From NCBI GenBank assembly GCA_000733415.1, contig KL662191.1:6175685-6210599 (forward strand): a DNA stretch of 34,915 nucleotides. The letters run 5' to 3'. The notes below the pieces were generated by a model. The model made no database searches. It saw only the letters and a list, made by a program, of their open reading frames with translations, and was not told the origin of the DNA. Of this stretch, positions 1 through 8,828 are shown one piece after another. This DNA comes from [Leptolyngbya] sp. JSC-1 (lineage in GTDB: Bacteria; Cyanobacteriota; Cyanobacteriia; Elainellales; Elainellaceae). Position numbers and translations under genes: made by a program. Position 1 is the first letter of the stretch; each line of letters opens with the position of its first letter.

Positions 1-23
1 TGCCTCCTCACTTCTGATTCACT

Positions 24-1274
24 CTAGTTCCGCATCTGATTACCATAGACCTGTGCTAAAACCTCTGCCATTTGTACAGCCATGGCATCAATGCTGTAGT
101 GCTGAATGCATCTAGCTCTGGCCTGACGACCTTTGGCAGCAGCAGCTTCTGGATTGGTAAAGATGGCTTGAATTCCGGCAGCCAACTGGTTGGGCGATTC
201 GGGCTCAACTAAGTAGCCAGTGTCGGCCAAAATGGTTGGGATATCTCCGACTCGGGTGGCTAGCACGGGTTTTGCCATCGCCATACCGTCCGTCAGCTTG
301 AGTGGAAATTGGGCTTGGGCAGCAGGGGTATCACGCTGCGGTACTACAAGTACATCGGAGGCGGCAATCGCTGCCGGCATTTGAGTATGGGGCATGGGTG
401 GCAATTTGATTATCCAGCGTCCCCAGCGCTGCATCAACTGCTGATCATAGTCATCGTAGGGGCTGCCTCCCACAATTACCAAACGCAAATCTGGTTCGTT
501 CAAGCTATCCAATGCCAGCAAGATATCCTCGACGCCTTTGTAAGGACGAGGGGCACCGGGAAACATCAAGACTCGATAGGCGGCTAATCCGTAGCGCTGC
601 TTCAGAGCTGTTGGATTATAATTTTCTGGATTGAACAGGGTCGTATCTTTGCCGTTGGGAATCGAGATGCCACCAAACCGCTGTTGCAGAAACTGAGTGT
701 GAACGGTGACCGCATTGGCGCGAGAGACAAGCTTTTCCATCCAACGTAAATAGAGGGGATGATCGGGCTGGCGTAATGCCCCATCCGATTTAGCAATATC
801 GCGGACCAGCTGCTTCAGGGAAGGTTGATACCGATAGGCATCTCCACCGTGCCAACTCAGTTCCCAGTCATCGATGTCTAGCAGCAGGGGACGCTTGCCC
901 TTGAGGAGATGGTGCCACAGCGCTACACCAAAGCTAGTGGGTTTGGGTTTGTAGGCGTAGATCAAATCCCCGTCTAAGTGGGGCCAGAGTTGCCGTATCG
1001 ATTGCCAAAACTGAGGATAAGGCTTGCCTGGTGCTGTAATAACTTCTAGATCAGCTGTTGAGGAAATCGCAGCTTGATCGCCAAAGGTAAACCCGACCAG
1101 TTTGACCCGACAGCCCAATTTTTGAAGCGCCTGAGCTAACAAAAACGGACGCACCGCCCCACCCCAGCGGCCAGCTCCGCTTTTAGACAAATCGCCAACA
1201 ACAAGAGCAACCGACGACGGGATTAAATTGGGCAATGGATCGGCCTGTAGAGTTTTAGTGGGAATCGACAGCAT
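24..1274 (-). CDS. GT4-type glycosyltransferase
   Basis: Predicted 416-residue cytoplasmic or membrane-associated glycosyltransferase of the GT-B fold, family 4. It probably moves a sugar from a nucleotide-sugar to a polysaccharide or lipid acceptor; the substrate cannot be told from sequence. The N-terminal half has a Rossmann-like start (VALVVGDLSKSGAGRWGG) and a DIDDWE motif near residue 135. The C-terminal half has the donor-site pattern FPGAPRPYKGVEDILLALD and then PLKLTDGMAMAKPVLATRVG, in which the usual first Glu of the EX7E motif is Asp. The ATG start gives a normal family length; no clear Shine-Dalgarno precedes it. It reads away from the next gene and shows no operon partner inside the window. 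A second, dissimilar GT4 lies at 19527-20795. Family assignment is firm, specificity unknown. Confidence 0.85.
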   Translation of the reverse strand: MLSIPTKTLQADPLPNLIPSSVALVVGDLSKSGAGRWGGAVRPFLLAQALQKLGCRVKLVGFTFGDQAAISSTADLEVITAPGKPYPQFWQSIRQLWPHLDGDLIYAYKPKPTSFGVALWHHLLKGKRPLLLDIDDWELSWHGGDAYRYQPSLKQLVRDIAKSDGALRQPDHPLYLRWMEKLVSRANAVTVHTQFLQQRFGGISIPNGKDTTLFNPENYNPTALKQRYGLAAYRVLMFPGAPRPYKGVEDILLALDSLNEPDLRLVIVGGSPYDDYDQQLMQRWGRWIIKLPPMPHTQMPAAIAASDVLVVPQRDTPAAQAQFPLKLTDGMAMAKPVLATRVGDIPTILADTGYLVEPESPNQLAAGIQAIFTNPEAAAAKGRQARARCIQHYSIDAMAVQMAEVLAQVYGNQMRN

Positions 1275-1574
1275 AGGTTTAGAGATTGCGGTGTTGTTGC
1301 TAGAGTGCCCACGGGGGAAGGCATGGCATCTATGGGGGAATGGGTGGTAGCCCGCGTCTGCGGAGCAGTTGGGTAGACAGCTTTGCTTGTCTGGTCGGCG
1401 GTCGGCTTGACGAGGTAATCACGGATTGCCGGTTGAGCGTGATTGATTGGGTAGCGCATCCCGAACCCCGTCCAAATGCAATAAACCTTCCAGGTATGAA
1501 CCGGGAAGGCGTACTCTACAGGAAAATTGGCAGACAAAGAACGGCGATAATGGATGAGAAATGCGCTTGAGAGC
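1275..1574. other. Intergenic region, no supported gene
   Basis: About 300 bases between the glycosyltransferase start and the end of the small conserved protein. Open frames of 76-104 codons exist on both strands, but their translations are not recognisable and they lack convincing ribosome sites. I see no tRNA or strong terminator. It presumably carries the promoter of the leftward glycosyltransferase gene. Confidence 0.5.
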
Positions 1575-1781
1575 TTAATCGATCAGCCTGAGGCGACCAA
1601 TTTGCACGTAATCCAAAACCCGACTGATGTGGCCACGGTCTTCGGCTGAAAGCTGATAATCGGCCAGGATGGTTGAGGTGAGGCGTAGATGCTCCTGTCG
1701 GCTGAGCTGCCCTGCTGCAATAATTTGCTCAACCAATGACCGAATTGCCGCACTGGGACGACTCTCTGTAATCCATACCAT
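1575..1781 (-). CDS. Small conserved cyanobacterial protein of unknown function
   Basis: A 68-residue soluble, probably all-helical protein. It begins MVWITESRPSAAIRSL and contains a helix pattern (VEQIIAAGQLSRQEHL, then SAEDRGHISRVLDYVQIG) that I recognise as typical of short hypothetical proteins widespread in cyanobacteria; no function is known to me. I chose the ATG at 1781 rather than the longer frame to 1817 because a strong AGGAGG-type ribosome site (reverse strand, about 1791-1797) sits just upstream of it. It is divergent from the glyoxalase II gene, and the roughly 295-base gap between them probably holds both promoters. It could be a small regulator, but nothing in the sequence demonstrates DNA or RNA binding. 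Confidence 0.7.
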   Translation of the reverse strand: MVWITESRPSAAIRSLVEQIIAAGQLSRQEHLRLTSTILADYQLSAEDRGHISRVLDYVQIGRLRLID

Positions 1782-2076
1782 AAGGCACCCCCTCCTATTC
1801 AGTGTTCCCAATTGCACCGCATCTTTGCATTGCAGTTTGTACTGCTTCTATTGTCCGATTCGCTACAACGGCCTTGGGCAAAGAACGGTTAATACCTGTG
1901 TGAAGGAATGATGAAAAGAAACTGCTAGGGTATATTCGATACCAGAGAAGGATATCTATGGGAAATCTACGGAGACTATTTCCGTAAATTCCGTCTTTTG
2001 ACAGCGGCTTAGCTTGATCAGGGTCAGTATGTTTAGGTATATCTTGGATCAACTGCTTCAGTTAGGAGGCTGCTCG

Positions 2077-2847
2077 ATGCGGATTCATCGCCTTTCCGCT
2101 TTGTCTGATAACTATATTTTTCTGCTTGATGATGGTGACGGTCATGCTGCCGTTGTTGATCCGGCAGACGCTGAGCCGGTCCTGCGTCAGTTAGAGGAAC
2201 TACAGATTGAGCTGGTGGCAATTTTTAATACGCATCATCACGCCGATCATGTCGGTGGTAACCCAAAACTATTGCGGCATTTTCCCAATGCAGTCGTCTA
2301 CGGAGGCGCAGAAGATCGAGGTCGCATTCCTAGTCAGCAGGTCTTTTTGCAGGAAGGCGATTCAGTCCAGTTCGGGGAGCGAGTGGGTGAGGTGCTGTTT
2401 GTGCCGGGGCATACCCGCGCTCATATCGCCTATTATTTTTCGCCTCTGGGTGCAGAGCAGGTAGGGGACTTGTTCTGTGGCGATACCTTATTCGCCGGTG
2501 GCTGCGGCAGATTGTTCGAAGGTACTCCCACCCAGATGGTTAGCTCTCTCAGTAAACTACGCGCTTTACCAGATCAAACCCGCGTCTGGTGCGCCCACGA
2601 GTACACCTTCAAGAACCTGCAGTTTGCCCTCACAGTTGACGCAGACAATTTGGCTCTCCAGCATCGCTATGCGCAGGTAAAAGCAGCTCGACAGCGTTCA
2701 GAAGCCACCGTTCCTTCTTGGCTCGGTGAAGAAAAACAAACCAATCCGTTTTTGCGCTGGGAGCAACCCGAGCTACAGGCCAAGGTTAACAGTCAAGATC
2801 CAATTCAAACCTTTTCCCGCCTGCGGGGCATGAAAGACCGGTTCTAA
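2077..2847 (+). CDS. gloB: Hydroxyacylglutathione hydrolase (glyoxalase II)
   Basis: A 256-residue metallo-beta-lactamase-fold enzyme that hydrolyses S-D-lactoylglutathione to D-lactate and glutathione, the second step of methylglyoxal detoxification in the cytoplasm. The metal-binding motif THHHADHVGG is at about residues 51-60, VPGHTRAH supplies a further His, FCGDTLFAGGCGR carries the bridging Asp, and CAHEYT the C-terminal His. NPFLR near the C-terminus is characteristic of glyoxalase II. The length is normal for the family. The ATG at 2077 is chosen because AGGAGG lies 8-10 bases upstream (about 2064-2069) and the protein then begins with the family-typical MRIHRLSALSDNY; an ATG at 2014 would add 21 atypical residues. 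Its stop codon overlaps that of the convergent endonuclease III gene. Confidence 0.93.
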   Translation: MRIHRLSALSDNYIFLLDDGDGHAAVVDPADAEPVLRQLEELQIELVAIFNTHHHADHVGGNPKLLRHFPNAVVYGGAEDRGRIPSQQVFLQEGDSVQFGERVGEVLFVPGHTRAHIAYYFSPLGAEQVGDLFCGDTLFAGGCGRLFEGTPTQMVSSLSKLRALPDQTRVWCAHEYTFKNLQFALTVDADNLALQHRYAQVKAARQRSEATVPSWLGEEKQTNPFLRWEQPELQAKVNSQDPIQTFSRLRGMKDRF

Positions 2848-3512
2848 CGATGCTTCTCCACACCGACCTGCTGGCACAGGTCCAGCAACAGGCAAGAGGA
2901 GCATTTGGGTAGATTGCCGGTGCAGATATGCTTGCCAAACGGAACCAGAAGCTGATTAATCTCAACCCAATAGGCTTGAGGTAGTTTCGCTTCTAGAGCG
3001 GCTAGGGTCTTTTCCGGCGTGCGGGTGCTGACGTAGCCCCAGCGATTCGTGACTCGATGTACATGCACATCCACACTGATATAGGGTTGACCACAGCCAA
3101 TGCCGAGTGCCAGATGGGCACACTTCGGTCCGACCCCTTTAAACGCCAGCAACACCTTTAGATCGCAGGGTAGTTCGCCTCCGTACTCCTGGATGATGGC
3201 ATTAGCAATGTCCCAAATTTGTTGGGCTTTGGCTTCGTGGTAGGTGCAGTCGCGGATTAGGGCATCAATTTCGGCTGGAGTCAGGCGCACCATATCTGCC
3301 GGAGTGCGAGCACCGGCAAACAGGCGTTTTGCTACCGGTAAGCTGACTTCATCGTAGGTGCGAATCGAAATGATGCAGGCGATGAGCTGCTCAAACAACG
3401 ACTCATAACCCTGCGCAGCCAACTCAAACATGGCGGCTTTGGGGTAGGGCTGTACAGCTTGACGCAGCCGCTGAATTGCTTGCTCAATGTCAAACTCAAT
3501 GTCAAATGGCAT
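2844..3512 (-). CDS. nth: Endonuclease III-type DNA glycosylase
   Basis: A 222-residue HhH-GPD superfamily DNA glycosylase/AP lyase that removes oxidised pyrimidines in base excision repair. The helix-hairpin-helix FKGVGPKCA (about residues 117-126) includes the position of the catalytic Lys; VDVHVHRV (about 144) carries the catalytic Asp; and CTGNLPKCSSCLLLDLC gives the C-x6-C-x2-C-x5-C ligands of a [4Fe-4S] cluster. The helix after the N-terminus reads CIISIRTYDEV, where canonical Nth has a SAQ(A/S)TD-type motif, so it is a somewhat divergent member. Its ATG overlaps the stop of the upstream amylase gene (TAATG), suggesting translational coupling, and its stop overlaps the convergent gloB stop by 4 bases. 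Confidence 0.88.
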   Translation of the reverse strand: MPFDIEFDIEQAIQRLRQAVQPYPKAAMFELAAQGYESLFEQLIACIISIRTYDEVSLPVAKRLFAGARTPADMVRLTPAEIDALIRDCTYHEAKAQQIWDIANAIIQEYGGELPCDLKVLLAFKGVGPKCAHLALGIGCGQPYISVDVHVHRVTNRWGYVSTRTPEKTLAALEAKLPQAYWVEINQLLVPFGKHICTGNLPKCSSCLLLDLCQQVGVEKHR

Positions 3513-5593
3513 TAGACCAGTTCATACACTTTGGCTTCCCAGGGATAGATCGGTTCTCGCCCAATCCACTCCTCCGGCACCTCTCTATTTTGGGTGATTT
3601 CGCGCCATTTTCTGCCCGCAGGAGTAGCGGGAAAGTTGGGAATCACATACTCCGCGTCGGTATCTTCAGAATTTGGCGTACCATAATCCGAGAAGTTGGC
3701 AACCACCACCACAATGGTTTCGCCGTAGCCCCGCTTCCAGGCCAAAACTCGTTTACCTTCATTAAAATCGGCGTGAATGAATACCGTATCATTGACAGCT
3801 AAAGCATCGGAACGAATCCGGAATTTGACTAGGCGAGCCACATAGTCAAAAATGCGTCTACGCCAAGGGTCATTCATGCGCTCATAATCAACTGGATCGA
3901 TCTGCTTCAGGTGGCTATGGGTGTCTCGAGTATCTAAATCATGCTGATCGGCGAACTCATCGCCAGCCAAGATCATTGGAATCCCTACGGCAGTCATCAG
4001 ACAAACAAAGGCTAGCTTGATGCGCGGCTCGGTATCGTGAACGCCATTGTCAACCAGGTAATTGTATAACCGCACATTCGGCAGTTCACCAACATCGTGG
4101 GAAGTTATGTAGTTCACCGCCTGGGTGCCATCATGGAAGCCGAGCAAGCGGCAGTCAATCAGGTTGCGCACGCTTTGTTCAAAGCTCGGTTCACCGCTAG
4201 TATTTCTACCTAAATTACCTGCCGCGTTTCTGCCCAGAATAACCTGCCGTAGAATTTGCTTGAACTTCTCATTCCACAAGCCATCAACCCGATTTTGGTG
4301 AATCAATGCCAGCGGTACATCTAGCTCTTCGCCTACGACCAAAAACCGATCGTCTCTTCCCTGCCGTTCCTGCCAGAACTGACGCGCCAGATCCTTGTAC
4401 TCCTGAATAAAATCGTAATTGCCAATATTGTTCAAACTATCGAGTCGTAAACCATCTACTCGATAATACTGCATCCAATGAGCTAGATAGGCTTTCATAT
4501 ATTCACGGGCAGGTACTAGATCCTGTCGTTGTCCGGTAATCGGATGATAGCCCTGTGTCCAGTAATTGTATTTAAATAGATTGCCGCCAAATTTGTCTCG
4601 ATTGCCCTGCTCTGGATCGCGGTTTGGATGGCCAACTGGCTTGTCATCGATGTAGAAATCGAGAAAATTAATATCAGCGTAGGCGTTGTAGCGAGAAAAG
4701 GCCATCACCACATCAAGAAAAAACCGGATGCCTTTTTGGTGACAGAGCTTGATCAGATTGGCTAGATCCGTGGACGCGGTGGGTGCTGTTTGGGTTGAGG
4801 GCAACCCCAGATCATAGTCGGCAGCAAAGAAGTTATCGGTGCCATACCCCCACTTGAGCGGATCCTGATCGGTTTGATCGGGATCGATGCGATCAACCAT
4901 CGTGCGGTCACCGCTATCGGCGGGTGGCAACAACTCCAGCGCATTAACGCCCAACTCTAGCAAATGAGCATGGTTCGACTGTAGCTCTTCGGTTTCGGAG
5001 AAATTGGGTGCAGCAGCTTTTACCTGCAATAGTGCCATCACATCTTGAAAAGTACCCGTGCCAACTGTGATGCCAGCGCTAGCAGTTGCTTTGGTCCAAC
5101 GAGTCGGCAGTTCATAGATCACCAACCGATTATTCGGCGGTAAATGGTCTAGGGCCGCATCATTTGACCAATCCACGACTTGGCCACCCGGATCGCAGGG
5201 AATTAGCTGCCCCTGGAGGTACAGAATCACACTGGCAGGATCGTGCGTAGCGGCTGCTTCGGGTTCTGCTGCTGGTGCTAAGAACCGTCGATCGACCGTG
5301 TAAGCTGTGGGGTCTGTGCAGTAGATGAAAGCGGCGCTCGCGTCGGGTCGGGTGCGCTGTAGCTTAAACCAATAGTGATATACCTGTCCATCGATTAGCC
5401 CACAGTCTGCTGCCGCCACCAGCCAGAGGTCAGAAAAGACTGAATCGGCCTGAAGCGGAATTTCAACCAGCGGCTCGACTTTTCCTGATACCTCTGAGCC
5501 AATCCCAATACACAAGCTTGGGGTTGGATTCATTTGCCCCGGTCGCCATAACAAAAAATGGGTCTGTTTCCGGCTCAGCAAATCAATGGCCAT
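3512..5593 (-). CDS. GH13 alpha-amylase/debranching-like glycoside hydrolase
   Basis: A 693-residue TIM-barrel glycosidase of clan GH-H, predicted to act on alpha-glucans such as glycogen or maltodextrins in the cytoplasm (no signal peptide seen). The N-terminal ~120 residues look like a CBM48/E-set domain with the DPTAYTVD element common in glycogen-active enzymes. Region II is DGLRLDSLNN (nucleophile Asp, about residue 384), region III VVGEELD (acid/base Glu, about 420), region IV NYITSHDVGE (transition-state Asp, about 495). Region I reads DVVMAFSRYN, so the usual Asn-His pair of DVVxNH is Ala-Phe. The start ATG has GAGGAG upstream. It is followed by nth with a TAATG overlap. Isoamylase/GlgX-like or another GH13 subfamily are both possible; exact reaction unknown. 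Confidence 0.82.
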   Translation of the reverse strand: MAIDLLSRKQTHFLLWRPGQMNPTPSLCIGIGSEVSGKVEPLVEIPLQADSVFSDLWLVAAADCGLIDGQVYHYWFKLQRTRPDASAAFIYCTDPTAYTVDRRFLAPAAEPEAAATHDPASVILYLQGQLIPCDPGGQVVDWSNDAALDHLPPNNRLVIYELPTRWTKATASAGITVGTGTFQDVMALLQVKAAAPNFSETEELQSNHAHLLELGVNALELLPPADSGDRTMVDRIDPDQTDQDPLKWGYGTDNFFAADYDLGLPSTQTAPTASTDLANLIKLCHQKGIRFFLDVVMAFSRYNAYADINFLDFYIDDKPVGHPNRDPEQGNRDKFGGNLFKYNYWTQGYHPITGQRQDLVPAREYMKAYLAHWMQYYRVDGLRLDSLNNIGNYDFIQEYKDLARQFWQERQGRDDRFLVVGEELDVPLALIHQNRVDGLWNEKFKQILRQVILGRNAAGNLGRNTSGEPSFEQSVRNLIDCRLLGFHDGTQAVNYITSHDVGELPNVRLYNYLVDNGVHDTEPRIKLAFVCLMTAVGIPMILAGDEFADQHDLDTRDTHSHLKQIDPVDYERMNDPWRRRIFDYVARLVKFRIRSDALAVNDTVFIHADFNEGKRVLAWKRGYGETIVVVVANFSDYGTPNSEDTDAEYVIPNFPATPAGRKWREITQNREVPEEWIGREPIYPWEAKVYELV

Positions 5594-5798
5594 GATGGTT
5601 TGCTCCTCTAGCAGGGGACAGGCGAAATCTTCTCTACCTTACTTGAAATAAGCTGATTTGCCATACCCCATGCGGGTACCAGGGAAAGATGTTTGAAAGA
5701 TGTTTGACAGTTTTGTGATGTGATTGAGGAAATTTTTAATCAAGCCTGTCTCCTCGCTCAAGTTTGCAGCCAGACAACCGCGTTTCAGAGTCCAATAA
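5594..5798. other. Short intergenic region
   Basis: About 200 bases upstream of the GH13 gene and downstream of the PRC-barrel gene. A GAGGAG ribosome site for the GH13 gene lies at its left edge. No other gene, RNA or repeat is evident. Confidence 0.4.
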
Positions 5799-6950
5799 TC
5801 AAATCCAAGGATCATCGTCATCATCAGTTGAATTATCTGCTGGATTATTCGCTGGATTATCGACAGGAGTACTATTCAAATTTTGTTCTGAAGTAGTAGG
5901 TGGAGTAAATGCAGGCCGCGATGAAGTAACAGAATTGGAGTCGTACTTGGGCAATGGTGCTATATCTTGCTCATCTACTTTATTTGCATCTTTATCTACA
6001 TTATTTTTGTTAAATTGATTCGCCTGAATTGGTTCATCCACTTCGTCCGATTCATCGAACCAATCGTCATCCCACTCGTCTAAATCAGTATCCTGAGCTG
6101 AGGCTGATGGATCGGGCATTGTCAACGTTTCAATCTGTTCTTCGACTTGTCTAGTCAGCGTATGACTACTTTCCTTGACCTGCTCGGCTAAACTCTGACT
6201 GTGTTCTTTTGCTTGTTCCAACAAAGTTTCAGCGGTTTCCTTCACCTGCTCATTCCATACCTGCGCCTTTTGCTTAAACCGCTGCGATAGTTGCCACATT
6301 CGCTCTTTCGCCTGCCCGGTCAACTGCTGCAACTGTTCTTTGGCTTGCTCGGTTGTCTCTTCGGCTTTTTTGGCAAAGGAGGACAGTTCTTCAACCACCT
6401 CTTCTTTAAAGGACTCACTCACCTCGGTCAGCTTCTGCGAAATTCCCGGCTGATAGATCTCGAAACCTGCCAGCGATGATTCGGCTACTAGCACCCGCTG
6501 TCTACCAAAACTGAGAATTTTCACCGGAGGCAACTGATACACGCCGCCCACCATCCCAGGCCAGCCGCCCGACACAAACAGATAGTAGGTAATCTCGCCG
6601 GTGCGCAAATCAAACAAACAGTCAATGATTTTGCCAATGCGGCTACCCTCATCGCTCCAGACCTCATGGTCAAGCAAAGATTCGAGCCGGCTCACCTTCT
6701 CCGCATCGGTTTTTTGGGGCGGGGAGTGGGTCAACAGGCCATTCTCACCGAGCGCCTCAATTTGAGCCAACTGAAATGCCAATTTTTGCCTTCCCAAAAA
6801 GCCCGTCTTACAGATAAATCCCAGCACGCGATGCACTTGGGGATACATCCACAGCACCTCCACTCGTCCCAATTCTTCCATCGTGTCGCGATTGAGCACA
6901 AGCTGGTTCAACAAATCACTTTGCCGGATCACCTGCGATTGAGCTGCCAT
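5799..6950 (-). CDS. PRC-barrel protein with coiled coil and acidic tail
   Basis: A 383-residue protein. Residues ~8-75 and ~88-165 read as two PRC-barrel-like beta domains (LGRVEVLWMYPQVHRVLGF; VWSDEGSRIGKIIDCLFDLRTGEITYYLF), a fold seen in photosynthetic reaction-centre H subunits and RimM and common in cyanobacterial membrane-associated proteins. Residues ~180-285 form a long amphipathic helix with repeated VKE/AKE and EQAKE units resembling apolipoprotein-like or LEA-like coiled coils. The remaining ~100 residues are acidic, Asn/Asp/Pro-rich and probably disordered, ending DDDDPWI. No transmembrane helix is visible. It begins 48 bases after the histidine-kinase stop on the same strand, so co-transcription is possible. 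A role in membrane-surface organisation or stress protection is inference only. Confidence 0.75.
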   Translation of the reverse strand: MAAQSQVIRQSDLLNQLVLNRDTMEELGRVEVLWMYPQVHRVLGFICKTGFLGRQKLAFQLAQIEALGENGLLTHSPPQKTDAEKVSRLESLLDHEVWSDEGSRIGKIIDCLFDLRTGEITYYLFVSGGWPGMVGGVYQLPPVKILSFGRQRVLVAESSLAGFEIYQPGISQKLTEVSESFKEEVVEELSSFAKKAEETTEQAKEQLQQLTGQAKERMWQLSQRFKQKAQVWNEQVKETAETLLEQAKEHSQSLAEQVKESSHTLTRQVEEQIETLTMPDPSASAQDTDLDEWDDDWFDESDEVDEPIQANQFNKNNVDKDANKVDEQDIAPLPKYDSNSVTSSRPAFTPPTTSEQNLNSTPVDNPANNPADNSTDDDDDPWI

Positions 6951-6998
6951 ATTGCTAAATTCTGCGAATCGTTATTTCCAGGATAGCGGCTAGGCAAC

Positions 6999-8534
6999 CT
7001 AATCCTTTGCGACTGGCAGCGTAAACCAAAAAGTGGCTCCTCCTCCGGGAGTGCTACTGACGCCGATTTCACCCCCGTGGGCTGTGATGATTTGCCGACA
7101 GAGATAGAGGCCGAGTCCCAATCCAGGCATGTAGCGGGCGCGGCTACCGCGAGCATAGAGTTCAAACAAACGCTCTTGCTGGACAGGCGGAATGCCAATC
7201 CCGTTGTCTTGTACAGCACAGCGGATCCAGCAGGTCAAAGAATCGCCATTGGTGTCGCTTTGAGGCAAGCCTTCCGAGGTGACTGAACCTTTGCGCTTAA
7301 ACAGGCGACTCATCCTTCGGTTTTGCAAGCGTTTGACAATGGCTGGATCGAGCACTTCGGCGGTCAGCGTTACCTTGATGCCGTGGGGATTGTGGTGAAT
7401 TGCGTTGGTAATCAGGTTACTGTAGACCCGCCAGAGCTGGGTGGCATCGGCATTGACCGAGGGTAAGTCAGGGCTAATCTGCTGGTACAGGATGATCTGG
7501 TTTTTGGTCAGCGTTGGTTCGAGGTCGGCCAGAACACTCTCAACCAATTGGCTAAGCTGGATCGGCTGGCGGTGCAGGGCCAAATCTTGCACTTCAGCAG
7601 CGTGGGCTTCCAGCAGTGAGTTAATTAAAGCAAGCTGACGGTTACTGCCCTGAAGCAGCCGTTCCAGAACCTGCCGATGCACCACTACCTGATCATCGGT
7701 TGCCTTGCGTAGCAAATTTTGCAGCACAATCGAGGTGCCCATGACCGGCGTTTTCAAATCGTGGGACACGGCGTGCAGAAATACGCGCAGCTCTCGTCGC
7801 GACTCAAACTCAGCTCGCTGCAACCGTTCGTAGAGATAAACCGCTAGGTCGCAAATAAAGCAAAACCAAAACAATAAAATGAACAGCCCCGCGTTATAGA
7901 TCGATTTGCCTTCAATTGTCGTTAAACCCAGCAGCGGATTGATCCCAACGTAATAGGCAATCGCTCCTAACTGAGAAATTAGATGCAGCCCCCAGTGGAC
8001 CGGCATCAGCGTGGCCTGCACCAGAAACACCAGAAACCAGACGCCACCGCCACCAGAATCAGGGATGCGGAAATGAGTGCCAATCACCTGCGGTGCTAGG
8101 GTAATCGACCAGGAAAAACCCAGAAACAGCAGAGCGGGATAACGCTGCCCCCAGCGAGTGCGCTGCAAAACTAAACAGGCGGTCAACAGCACACCAATCA
8201 CAAAATTGGTAATCATCGACAGCCGCCGTACCCGATCTGGCAAATCAGGATTGCCAAAATATTGAATGATATTCTGCTCAAACTCTTGCGGGTAAAGATA
8301 CAGCTCGTAGATGTTGTGGAGCACAATCGTGATGAAACAGGGCACTGCAATCCACAGGCAAAGCCGCAGCCGATCCGACAAAAACCGATGCCGCCAGGAC
8401 TGATAATCCGCCGATTCAGCCGGTTGCTGTTGCCATGCGGTCAATTTCTGCCACGTCCTTTGCCACGCCAGCTTGCCATACTGCCGCAGTTTACCAATCG
8501 CTCCCCAAGCTGTAGTTTGGGCCGCCATAATCAC
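6999..8534 (-). CDS. Membrane sensor histidine kinase
   Basis: A 511-residue two-component sensor kinase. The N-terminal ~230 residues carry about five hydrophobic segments (for example LWIAVPCFITIVLHNIYELY, NFVIGVLLTACLVLQ, AGLFILLFWFCFICDLAVYL), forming a membrane-embedded sensor region without an extended periplasmic domain. The dimerisation/phosphoacceptor motif HAVSHDLKTPVMGTS places the phospho-His near residue 258. The ATPase domain has the N box (SNLITNAIHHNPHG), G1 (DNGIGIPP), F box (ERLFELYARG) and G2 (GLGLGLYLCRQI) motifs. The start is GTG at 8534 or ATG at 8528. It is divergent from a NarL/FixJ-type regulator gene 295 bases away, its likely partner. The signal is unknown. Confidence 0.9.
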   Translation of the reverse strand: MIMAAQTTAWGAIGKLRQYGKLAWQRTWQKLTAWQQQPAESADYQSWRHRFLSDRLRLCLWIAVPCFITIVLHNIYELYLYPQEFEQNIIQYFGNPDLPDRVRRLSMITNFVIGVLLTACLVLQRTRWGQRYPALLFLGFSWSITLAPQVIGTHFRIPDSGGGGVWFLVFLVQATLMPVHWGLHLISQLGAIAYYVGINPLLGLTTIEGKSIYNAGLFILLFWFCFICDLAVYLYERLQRAEFESRRELRVFLHAVSHDLKTPVMGTSIVLQNLLRKATDDQVVVHRQVLERLLQGSNRQLALINSLLEAHAAEVQDLALHRQPIQLSQLVESVLADLEPTLTKNQIILYQQISPDLPSVNADATQLWRVYSNLITNAIHHNPHGIKVTLTAEVLDPAIVKRLQNRRMSRLFKRKGSVTSEGLPQSDTNGDSLTCWIRCAVQDNGIGIPPVQQERLFELYARGSRARYMPGLGLGLYLCRQIITAHGGEIGVSSTPGGGATFWFTLPVAKD

Positions 8535-8828
8535 CAGAAGTCAGGAAGGGCGAAAGGGGTGAAAAGTCGTAGCGCTTCCCACCCCCAAGAGAAACCGTAA
8601 AACGATGACCGTTTGATGGCCACTTTATCAACTGGGTGGCAATGGCGCTTCACCCAACTGGTTATAAGCGTTCCTGCTAGGCGCTAGTTAGAGACTAGCC
8701 AAAGGTCCAGTTGCCAAACTAGCCACTTGGGTGAAGTGAAACGGGCGTACTGCCTGTAGGGTTTGAATACACTACTCGCTGTGGCATGGAATGATGCGTT
8801 AACCACCCTAAAGGTCAGGAGAGACATT
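8535..8828. promoter_or_regulatory. Divergent control region with inverted repeats
   Basis: The gap between the divergent histidine kinase and response regulator genes. It contains CTTCACCCAA at 8648-8657 and its exact reverse complement TTGGGTGAAG at 8727-8736, and a palindrome CTAGT-N5-ACTAG at 8684-8698 midway between them. The response regulator has its own ribosome site (CAGGAGA) just before its ATG. These inverted repeats are candidate operator sites for an autoregulating NarL-type dimer; that is inference. No exact -10/-35 pair is claimed. Confidence 0.45.

Noticed and set aside
1223..1570. Open frames of 104 (reverse) and 76 (forward) codons
   Set aside because: Mutually overlapping, one overlaps the glycosyltransferase start, translations look random.
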